Positions 11,101 to 18,397 of a stretch of DNA of 29,557 bases are shown here, one piece after another. Below the pieces are notes generated by a model that made no database searches, was not told where the DNA came from, and was given only the letters and a program-made list of their open reading frames with translations. The stretch spans positions 2,903,244 to 2,932,800 of the forward strand of contig NC_090616.1 in the NCBI RefSeq assembly GCF_004359215.1, given 5' to 3'. Each line of letters opens with the position of its first letter. Position 1 is the stretch's first letter. This DNA comes from Bremia lactucae (Eukaryota; Oomycota; Peronosporomycetes; Peronosporales; Peronosporaceae). A program made the position numbers and the translations under genes.

Positions 11101-11997
11101 ACGTCCAGGTCATGTCGATCCGCGACTATGATCTCCAATTTAGGAGCTGAACGAGCCCCATCTTGCGCGTATCGCCGTGCTTTTACGCCTTCCTGTGCGG
11201 GAACTGAGCCAGCCTCACTGCCTTGTACGCGCTGTTCAACAACTGCGATTTCCTGCGAGAAAGTGGACTCGCCTTTGCCACGTGCGCGTCGCCCAGCGAC
11301 AGAGTCTTCCTGGGTGGAGACTGACCCAGCGTCATTACCCTTTACGCGTCGTCCAACGACTGCGATTTCCTGTGAAGGAGTGAGCACATCTTCTTCACGT
11401 GCTGAAGGTTAGCGGCCACAGCATTACCGCTTGCGCAATTCCCCACGTTTACGTCTTCCGGTGAAGGAAGAAATGCATTTTCTTCACAAACGTGTCGCCG
11501 AGCGACATCGCCTTATTACGCAATAGTGACCGCATCACTATTCTGTGCGCAACCGCCCACGTTTACGACTTCCAAAGAGAGCGGAAACACGATTTCTTCA
11601 TTTGCGCGTCGCATAGCGACAGCGACTTCCTGAGCAGTAGTGACTGCTTGCGCAACCACCCATGATCGCGACTTCATTTCTGGAGGCTGACCCAGCCTCA
11701 ACACCTACTAAGGCCCCAGTCGATACTCGACGGTCTTCTTCATGCACCACCTCCGCCGAACCGGCAAAGAGGGATTCCGAGCGCGGAATGCGATGTTCGT
11801 GCACAATCCATCGCGTGGCGAGGAGGGGGCATTACCCACCAAGGCTCGTTCCACGAGTGGTTTGTGACTAGCACCCGGTGCGACTACGCCAGTCGATCCA
11901 TGGCTCAATGTTCATAAGCCATGGCATCCCAAGGATGAGATCTCTATATCCAAGGCGATAAACGATTCTTCAGAGTCAACCTCATCAAATTTGATTA
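8132..11997 (-). pseudogene. Minus-strand Ty3/gypsy pol relic (protease tail, RT, RNase H, integrase)
   Basis: Domains can be followed in pol order with many frameshifts. The protease tail ILGMPW lies near 11905. After a repeat-rich linker, the pre-RT segment at 11066-10725 reads PLLNEFADVVSEIPPSMLPP and ends near TKYCPTRQ. RT pieces at 10596-10297 include GASQAPATFNWL. The YFDD catalytic box is encoded by 10293-10282, in another frame. The RT thumb is at 10131-9925. RNase H is recognisable only by fragments at about 9830-9480. The integrase zinc region is at 9367-9185, the DDE core at 9188-8811 (SMDYIFDLPAY, where D is the first catalytic acid), then 8739-8554. The C-terminal barrel at 8413-8132 reads LRPRFVGPFTVIGVHGNAYT. 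A run of eight G (about 8648-8655) sits at one break. It is long dead. Confidence 0.85.
11088..11704 (-). repeat. About 60-bp degenerate tandem repeats in the protease-RT linker
   Basis: On the minus strand the linker between protease tail and RT repeats a unit of about 20 residues, of the form QExAVxxRRxxGxxAGS. Three adjacent units are clear at 11387-11088 (QEIAVVGRRVKGNDAG, QEDSVAGRRARGKGES, QEIAVVEQRVQGSEAG), with worn units at 11704-11516 (QEVAVAMRRANEE and others). The repeat is coding in origin and is probably a flexible spacer. Confidence 0.7.
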
Positions 11998-11999
11998 TT

Positions 12000-12658
12000 A
12001 AGGGTAAAAAACCTTACGAGTCGATACGATCGATCTGGTCACCCCACGTGAGGCATGGAAGTCCTGCCCCACGAGACAATCGATGCAATTTATACCTTGC
12101 ACCGGTTGGAGTTCGTTTTTCAAACTTTACGCGAATCGCGTTAAGTCTTTGAAGCCAGGCTCCGCGGCCAATGCCTTTGACATTACGCATTCCAGGCTTG
12201 CATCGACAAGCTTTTTTCTCGCTTGTTGTTGTCACTATTTCATCGATGCTTGAAATGAGCATCGAGATAATGATCTTCCTCAGCGCGAAAAGTTCTTCGC
12301 GCTAGGATCAAGACCATGTAGCTTTGTCGCAATAAATAAGGAATATTTATTCTGAGGAGTAGTCTCTCCAGACAAGCTACTGACTAGCCGTTCGGGCAAA
12401 AGCCACGGCTTCTTCTCAGGAGCAAGACGAGACATTTTATTGTCTACGCTCTCCTAATGTTACTCGCTGAAGCAGGGGTACCACAAGAGCTTTTATTACG
12501 ATGGCTTACGCCATCGTCATCACCACGCACAGAAACATTTGTGGGTGACGGCACGGGAGACGGTGCTGGCGATGGGAAATCATCCTCATCGTTGGAATCA
12601 AACATGCTATAGCGAACGCTAGTAGCTCGTCTATCCGATTGAGCATCCTGATTCGAAG
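12000..12658 (-). pseudogene. Unrecognised coding-like relic upstream of the minus-strand pol
   Basis: Reading leftward from 12658, one frame stays open for about 70 codons with an acidic, Pro/Ser-rich stretch (MFDSNDEDDFPSPAPSPVPS). A second frame from ATG 12435 reads about 50 codons (MSRLAPEKKPWLLPERLVSS) to a TGA near 12296. A third reads KKLVDASLECVMSKALAAEP near 12215-12150. Together these look like one protein broken by frameshifts. Its place just before the protease tail suggests the Gag or pre-protease part of the same element, but no zinc knuckle or capsid motif is seen. The reading stops at the LTR-2 fragment that begins near 12661. Confidence 0.35.
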
Positions 12659-12660
12659 GC

Positions 12661-12882
12661 TATTTATATATTAAAGTTAGTATTATATAGATAGAAACAG
12701 AAAAACTTAATTATACTAAATACAGATTACTTTTAACCCTCTTAAAGCAAGTGTTTTGAAGAAAATCTTCCTCTGCACGTACTAGTGTACGTGAAGTGAC
12801 GTGAGGCACCACTCGCACTGAAGCAGTGCGAAGTGGACTTGTACCGAAGCAGTACAGTACAAGTCGGCAGTGCCCCGTTACA
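12661..12882 (+). repeat. LTR-2-type fragment (3' half)
   Basis: This matches the 3' half of the LTR at 27525-28005: AACCCTCTTAAAGC, CTCTGCACGTACTAGTG, GGCACCACTCGCACTGAAGC, and a CCCCGTTACA end at 12873-12882. Its 5' half is missing and its last ten bases are shared with the next LTR. Confidence 0.8.
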
Positions 12883-13380
12883 TAACCATTACTTCCTATA
12901 ACCTATAAGAGGAATAATAAATATTATTTTTTATGAGAGGAAATAAAAAAAGAAGTACAAAATTATTGTCTTTATTCATTTTGACTTAAATAGTTCCAAT
13001 ATTGCCAAATTCAGTAATTTTGATGCAAAAAGACATAACATCTATTTATTGGTTATTTTAGGTCTAATTTAACCCCGCCAATAGTTATACGACACGATTA
13101 TGCGGTGCGCGAGGAGGCGCCATATTTAGTCAGTTATTAACATAATAAATGCAGTAGTAGATAAAAGATTGGTACTTAGGAAACTGACTATATAAAAACA
13201 GTTTTACTTTTCTCTATTCGAAAGCCTGAGTCTAGACCTTTGAAGCTAAAGCCCCTTAGCTTTATAAGAAACTTCCTCTGTACCTTTGTGTACGTGAGGT
13301 TTAGAGGTACCTAACCTACACTGTAACCAGTGAAAGGTTAATTAGTACTGATCAGTACTAGTAAATGGAGCCCCGTTACA
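12874..13380 (+). repeat. LTR-1 copy, plus orientation, missing its first 12 bp
   Basis: It matches LTR-1 from CCCGTTACATA onward and ends AGCCCCGTTACA at 13380. The first 12 bp (TGTAACGGGGTG) are absent because the preceding LTR-2 fragment is joined at the shared CCCGTTACA. The conserved GC core is near 13108-13128. Confidence 0.85.
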
Positions 13381-13500
13381 CCTATTAGCACTCGTAGTCC
13401 GTTCAACGACATACGCATGTTCCATCCAACAAGGACATGTTGAATGAAGTAGGAGGGAGATTTTCAGCTCCCTTCTGTACGACCCTTTCAATAAGTTAAT
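13381..13500 (+). mobile_element. Gypsy leader and start of gag, relic
   Basis: It begins CCTATTAGCACTCGTAGTCC, matching the leaders at 3646 and 28006. It continues to a hairpin-bearing gag start region (CAACAAGGACATGTTG) like those at 3690 and 28050, then loses similarity. Confidence 0.6.
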
Positions 13501-14165
13501 GAGCAATTCTTATTGGACCCCAGCAACAAACAAGATATATTTTAGCCAATCAAAATATATTAAACTTCAGTGAGTGAGTTTAGTAAAAAAAACTTTGGTG
13601 GGTCTAGACATTCCCTATATTGTCATGTCGATGGTGAGAATCATTATGCGAGGCATCTGCTTTCGACCGATTGAGCGTCTGAAGCAGCAGGAAACAAGGA
13701 GATAACCTCAGCAGATGTTGCCCGAAGCTATAATAGTCATGATTGGCTTAGAGGTTAAAAAGCTTGTGGAGTAGGATCAAATTACTTTGTATTTTGTTCT
13801 TACTTCACAAGAGCGCTTTTCTCACTTCATGAGCCCAGGCTCGCCTGCTGACTCCGCCGCAACTGAATCTGCATCTACCACCATGGTATTTTTGACATCG
13901 CGTATCAACAGATTCTAAACACTAATGGTAAGCCCGAATGCTAAAGACGGAGAAGGTGTACGTCTTTTTCCAGCATCGTTAGGCGGTCTTCAAACCCCGC
14001 AAGGCCTGTGCGGGGTTTGAAGACCGCCTAACGATGCTGGAAAGAGCTACAATCAAGTTGAGTCCCGTAAAGCGTTGACTCTTATGAAAGCTGCTGTTTT
14101 TTCTCAGCTAGCGAGTATTCGATGCGCCAAAAGCTATTTCGTTGCCGACGTTTCTTTACAGATAT
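13501..14165. other. Unassigned sequence between two opposed LTRs
   Basis: There is no recognised gene. It holds a 29-codon ATG frame near 13839 (starting MSPGSPADSAATESASTT), a frame at about 13930-14022 (NAKDGEGVRLFPASLGGLQ), the hairpin at 13967-14043, and a coding-like frame at about 14023-14171 ending in VADVSLQ (DAGKSYNQVESRKALTLMKA). These could be pieces of a captured or interrupted host gene; the function is unknown. Confidence 0.35.
13967..14043. repeat. Perfect inverted repeat, 35-bp arms, 7-nt loop
   Basis: Arms 13967-14001 and 14009-14043 are exact reverse complements, separated by AGGCCTG at 14002-14008. The sequence beyond the arms does not continue the palindrome apart from scattered bases. 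No poly-T tail or tRNA-like feature is attached. Confidence 0.95.
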
Positions 14166-14667
14166 TGTAACGGGCTCCTTTCACTAGTGCTGATCAGAAC
14201 ATTTAACCTTATCGATTACAGAGAAGGTGAGGTGCCTTAAAACTCCACGTACACAATTGTACAGAGGAAGGTTTTTAGTAAAGCTAAGGGTCTAACCTTA
14301 AAGGTCTAGACTAAGTCTTTAGAAAAAGTAAAACTGTATCAATATATTCAGTTCCTACGTAACGATCTTCTATCTACTACATTTTTTTATTATTTTAATA
14401 TCTAACTAAGTATGGCGCCTCCTTGCGCACCGCACAATCGTGTCTTGTACGTATAACGGAGTTGCTTTAGACTTAAAATCAACCAATCAATAAATCTAAT
14501 GTCTTATTGCATCAATAATACCAGATTTGGTAATTTTGAAACAATTTAAGTCAAAATTAATAAAGATAATAATTTTGTACTTCTTTGTTTATCTCCTCTT
14601 ATATAAAATAATAATTGTTATTTCTCTTACAGGAAATAATACTTATATAACAGGACATCCCGTTACA
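14166..14667 (-). repeat. LTR-1 copy, minus orientation, 502 bp
   Basis: This is a full-length reverse-orientation copy. It starts TGTAACGGGCTCC (complement of the LTR 3' end) and ends CATCCCGTTACA (complement of the 5' end). The GC core is on the minus strand near 14414-14435. Flanking 5-mers GATAT and TCACG do not match, so there is no target-site duplication. No gag leader lies on its inner side. Confidence 0.87.
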
Positions 14668-14907
14668 TCACGCACACCCTTAACCAGCAGTCACTATAGT
14701 GACTGATGTAGGGTGACAGGAAAGATTATTATGTCTTTCCCTGTGAATTTGCATGAGTAGTTTTAATCAAAATACCGATTTTATTTGCATTATTGATTCT
14801 GACCAAAATCAAGATGGCGACGAATAATTCTGTGCGCGGTGGGCCGTGAGGCCGCTAAGCTGGCAACTGCACGGATCAGTGTAGCTATCAGCATGGCAAA
14901 TGTTAAC

Positions 14908-15211
14908 CAGTAGACGCTTTTGCGTCTACTGCGGGGAAAACGTCATCTCCTACTCCCATTATAGGTGACTGGGGAATGTCATCTGTTGATGACATTGCAG
15001 GTGACGGGGGACAAGTCACCTGCTAACCAACTCTAGGTGACTGGTTCAAGTCACCGTCATCGCCCGACTCAGTGGCGACTGTGAAGGCCGCCGGATTACC
15101 CGGGGCCGAGTACGCTAAACCTTTGGGCTCTAATTTGACTATTAAAGAGATTATGACGAGGTCGCTTGACTCGTCGGACCTCTTTGGTGGAGAGTAATCT
15201 GATGATGACAT
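14908..15211 (-). pseudogene. Ser/Pro/Asp-rich coding-like relic, unrecognised
   Basis: From ATG 15211 the minus strand is open for 62 codons (start MSSSDYSPPKRSDESSD) to a TAG at 15023. The same frame then resumes for about 38 codons to a TAA near 14908. Two QSP-containing segments (DGDLNQSPRVG and DDIPQSPIMGVGDD) look like an internal repeat, and they explain the many GTGAC and GTCAC dyads seen in the DNA here. No family is recognised; it lies just upstream of the minus-strand LTR. Confidence 0.35.
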
Positions 15212-15268
15212 CCATGGGCGATGATCACTCTGGTGATATTAGTGTACAGTACTAATTAACTCTTATTA

Positions 15269-15321
15269 GTGTAAGGTTAATTAGTACTGATCAGTACTAG
15301 GGAAAGGTGCCTTGTTATATT
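15269..15321 (+). repeat. LTR-1 3'-end fragment, plus orientation
   Basis: It matches the last ~52 bp of LTR-1 (AGTGTAAGGTTAATTAGTAC and the GATCAGTACTAG dyad), ending in a worn CTTGTTATA. It is joined directly to the opposite-orientation fragment that follows. Confidence 0.65.
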
Positions 15322-15344
15322 ACCAGTACTAGTTAACTCTATAT

Positions 15345-15648
15345 ACTGGCTATTAATATTTTTATTCTCCTACGTAACGATCTTCTATCTGCTACTAACT
15401 TATTATATTAATAAGTAACTAAGTATGGCGCTTCCTTGCGCACCGCACAATCGCGTCTAGCGACGATTGGCGGGGTTGACTCAAACTTGAATCAATAGAA
15501 TTGATATCAATATTACTAGATCTGGTAATATTGGAACTATTAAGTAAAGATTAATAAAGATAATTATTTGTACTTCTTTATTTATTTTCTCTTATAAGAA
15601 ATAATGTCTTTTTTCCTCTTGTAAGACATCATATTTATGTAACCCGTT
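15345..15648 (-). repeat. LTR-1 fragment, minus orientation
   Basis: It carries the complement of the LTR-1 5' part, including the GC core (TATGGCGCTTCCTTGCGCAC, about 15424-15443) and the CCGCCAATCG-like block. The terminal region is reduced to TATGTAACCCGTTT, an apparent 8-bp deletion within the terminal dyad. It ends about 300 bp before the ThrRS start codon. Confidence 0.8.
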
Positions 15649-15945
15649 TCAGCTACAGATTCGCATAAGATGAAAAACTTGTGCTAAGTAAGATGAATGT
15701 ATTGCACCCTTTATCCGTGCTAGTGCTATGACGGAGTTGACGGAATCGTCTTTTGGTGTACCTAAGTCAAATTCTTGGCTGATTGCAACCATTTGTACTG
15801 CTTTCTCTTTCTTTAATCAGCAATAAAAGCTCATGCTTGAAGTTTCTTGATATTTATTATTAACAACGTGACGGAATCGCTCTCCAACTATTAATTTTAT
15901 TTGTTTGTGCGGGCCATTCATTGCTTGATACCATTCTGGAGAATC
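15649..15945 (+). promoter_or_regulatory. Presumed promoter and 5' UTR of the ThrRS gene
   Basis: These 297 bp lie between the LTR remnant and the first ATG of ThrRS and contain no other gene. I see no unambiguous oomycete initiator. The ThrRS frame is open from 15895 upstream of its ATG, so a non-AUG start is possible. Confidence 0.35.
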
Positions 15946-18180
15946 ATGAGCAGCGAACCAGCGCGCGTGCAGACTCGTTTGACGAAAGGAAGTGGCCCTA
16001 AAGTGACGGGGGAAGCCAGTAAGACAAAGATTGGCGGAACGTTCACTTTAACACCCAATCCGCCCTTTGTCGCTGCGCGCGTGGCCGTCTACGATCGCAT
16101 AATGGCGGAGCAGAAGAGGCAGCAGGAGGCGTTGGCCGCTGAACAGATCAGTATCAAGATCACTTTACCCGATGGCGCTGTAAAAGAGGGTTTGGCTTGG
16201 CAGACGACGCCCCTAGACGTGGCGCTTGGAATTTCGCAAGGTCTGGCAGACCAGGTCGTCGTGGCCCGAGTCACTTATCGTGGCAAACCCTTAGACCCTT
16301 TTAGTGTCACGGCCGCTGACGTGGATGGAAATGAAGCCATTGATAACGCCGGCGACGCGTGCTGTGGTGCTGTGACTGACTCAAGTGAGCTCTGGGACGT
16401 TTTCCGCCCTCTCATTGGCGACTGCAGACTGGAGCTGCTTAAGTTCGACGATGCAGATGGTCGCATGGTCTTTTGGCACTCAAGTGCACACATATTGGGT
16501 GAAAGTCTTGAAACACTTAAAGGGGCGCACTTGACCATTGGTCCCCCGATTGAGGGAGGCTTTTACTACGACTCGTATATGGGCACCGAGACGGTTCTGG
16601 AGAGCGATCTTAGCGTCATTGAAAAGGCCTGTCTAAAGGTCGTCAAGGACAAGCAGAAATTTGAGCGCATTGTACTTACAAAAGATGAAGCACTTGAGTT
16701 GTTTGCTGATAACGTTTTTAAGACACAAATTATCGCCACGAAAATACCGGACGGAAGTAAAACCACGGCTTACCGTTGTGGTCCGCTTATTGACTTGTGC
16801 CGTGGTCCACACTTGCCCCATACTGGCAAAATCAAAGCGCTGGCCGTCACACGTACTTCCAGCTCGCACTGGTTGGGAAAAACAACCAATGATACCCTGC
16901 AGCGTGTCTACGGAACATCATTTCCTGACAAGAATCAAATGAAAGAGTGGAAACACTTTCAAGCAGAGGCCGCTAAGCGCGACCACCGTCGTCTTGGTGT
17001 GAGTGAAGAGCTTTTCTTCTTTCACCAGCTTAGCCCTGGTAGTGGCTTTTGGCTGCCTCATGGTTCAGTTATTTACTTTAAGCTACTTAAATTTATCCGG
17101 GAGCAGTATCGTAATCGTGGGTATACGGAAATTATTACGCCGAACATCTTTAATATGGAGCTTTGGAATATTTCTGGTCACGCACAGCACTACAAGGAAA
17201 ATATGTTTGTATTTGACGTTGAGGGCCAAGAGTACGCACTAAAACCTATGAACTGTCCGGCTGCGTCTCTTATGTTTGACTTTCGTCAGCGTTCGTACCG
17301 TGAGCTGCCTATCCGCCTTGCGGACTGTGGCGTACTGCACCGCAATGAACTTAGTGGCTCCCTTACCGGACTAACGCGCGTTCGTCGCTTCCAGCAAGAT
17401 GATGCGCACATTTTTTGCCGCGACGATCAAATCAAGAAAGAGGTATTGGACTTTTTAACGTTTATGAAATACGTGTACGACGTATTTGGCATCAAGTTTA
17501 ACTTGGAGCTGTCGACACGACCCGAGAAGGCTATGGGCGAATTGGAGCAGTGGGAGCGTGCTGAAAAGCAATTAGCCGAGGCTCTCAACGAGTTCGTTGG
17601 TGCTGGCAAATGGGTGACAAACCCGGGCGATGGCGCCTTTTATGGCCCAAAGATTGACATCATGATCACTGATGCGCTAAAGCGTCAACACCAATGTGCC
17701 ACTGTGCAGCTTGATTTCCAGTTGCCCATCCGTTTCAACCTTAAGTACCGTACAGACGATGCCGACAACTTCAAGCGCCCAGTGATCATTCATCGTGCTA
17801 TTTATGGATCGCTAGAGCGATTTGTTGCAGTGTTGGTGGAGCACTACGCCGGCAAGTTCCCCTTTTGGCTATCACCTCGCCAAATGCTTGTGGTTACAGT
17901 TGGCGCTGCCTTCATAGAGTACGGATATGAAGTTAAAGATGCGCTATTCCGCGCTGGCTTCGATGTGGAAATTGATGATTCGGGCAAGACGCTAAACAAA
18001 AAAATTCGTGAGGGACAGATGGCTCATTACAATTTTATTTTGGTCGTCGGCGCGCATGAGAAGGAGACACGATCTGTTAACATTCGTACGCGTGACAACA
18101 AGGTGAGGGGCACCAAGACGCTCGATGAAGCTATTACCATGTTCAAGGACTTGGAGACCAACAAGTCTGCAGACGAATAA
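15946..18180 (+). CDS. Threonyl-tRNA synthetase, cytosolic type
   Basis: A single-exon gene of 744 residues. It charges tRNA-Thr with threonine and edits mischarged serine. An N-terminal extension (1-65) precedes a TGS domain (about 66-165). The editing domain has H178-x3-H182 and the LCRGPH motif with C285 and H289. Class II motif 2 spans HRNELSGSLTGLTRVRRFQQ (465-484). The zinc ligands of the family correspond to C437 (MNCP), H488 (DDAH) and H616. Motif 3 is GSLERF (621-626), followed by the anticodon-binding domain. MNCPAA replaces the usual MNCPGH. The start is the first ATG in frame, at 15946; 17 more sense codons lie upstream without an ATG, after a TAA at 15892, and would encode an Arg/hydrophobic leader. 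Length and motifs indicate an intact gene. Confidence 0.97.
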   Translation: MSSEPARVQTRLTKGSGPKVTGEASKTKIGGTFTLTPNPPFVAARVAVYDRIMAEQKRQQEALAAEQISIKITLPDGAVKEGLAWQTTPLDVALGISQGLADQVVVARVTYRGKPLDPFSVTAADVDGNEAIDNAGDACCGAVTDSSELWDVFRPLIGDCRLELLKFDDADGRMVFWHSSAHILGESLETLKGAHLTIGPPIEGGFYYDSYMGTETVLESDLSVIEKACLKVVKDKQKFERIVLTKDEALELFADNVFKTQIIATKIPDGSKTTAYRCGPLIDLCRGPHLPHTGKIKALAVTRTSSSHWLGKTTNDTLQRVYGTSFPDKNQMKEWKHFQAEAAKRDHRRLGVSEELFFFHQLSPGSGFWLPHGSVIYFKLLKFIREQYRNRGYTEIITPNIFNMELWNISGHAQHYKENMFVFDVEGQEYALKPMNCPAASLMFDFRQRSYRELPIRLADCGVLHRNELSGSLTGLTRVRRFQQDDAHIFCRDDQIKKEVLDFLTFMKYVYDVFGIKFNLELSTRPEKAMGELEQWERAEKQLAEALNEFVGAGKWVTNPGDGAFYGPKIDIMITDALKRQHQCATVQLDFQLPIRFNLKYRTDDADNFKRPVIIHRAIYGSLERFVAVLVEHYAGKFPFWLSPRQMLVVTVGAAFIEYGYEVKDALFRAGFDVEIDDSGKTLNKKIREGQMAHYNFILVVGAHEKETRSVNIRTRDNKVRGTKTLDEAITMFKDLETNKSADE

Positions 18181-18397
18181 GTATGCGGCAGATTATTCGG
18201 TTGTTTATCCCAAGAATGCATGCCTCTCGATTGCAATAGATTGTGCGTTAATAATTGACATTACTGCGAATTACGCAAATATGTAAGAGATTCTTAGACG
18301 CAATCGACACAAATAAATCAAACGTTTTTCAGCCCTGTAAAATAGCATTGAATTACATAGCTTTGGAACTTGCTCAGTGGTTCATACATTTAGCTTT
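18181..18397 (+). promoter_or_regulatory. ThrRS 3' end and presumed ELP4 promoter
   Basis: A 217-bp AT-rich spacer between two genes reading the same way. It must hold the ThrRS polyadenylation region (AATAAA-like word near 18311) and the ELP4 promoter. No other feature is seen. Confidence 0.4.

Noticed and set aside
10912..11412. 166-codon plus-strand frame rich in Ser, Arg and Pro
   Set aside because: It mirrors the tandem-repeat linker of the minus-strand pol, whose flanking domains fix the true strand.
13967..14043. Hairpin as a simple fold-back sequencing or assembly artefact
   Set aside because: An artefact would continue as a mirror of the upstream sequence; here both flanks differ right outside the arms. 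Not fully excluded without reads.
14166..14667. Minus LTR as the 5' LTR of the minus-strand pol at 11997-8132
   Set aside because: No gag leader adjoins its inner edge, and plus-oriented LTRs lie between it and the pol relic.
3143..14667. Target-site duplications around the LTRs
   Set aside because: Five-base flanks of the full-length LTRs do not match each other, so insertion boundaries cannot be dated this way.
18377..18397. ELP4 start at GTG 18377
   Set aside because: Eukaryotic initiation normally uses ATG, and three ATGs follow within 30 bp.
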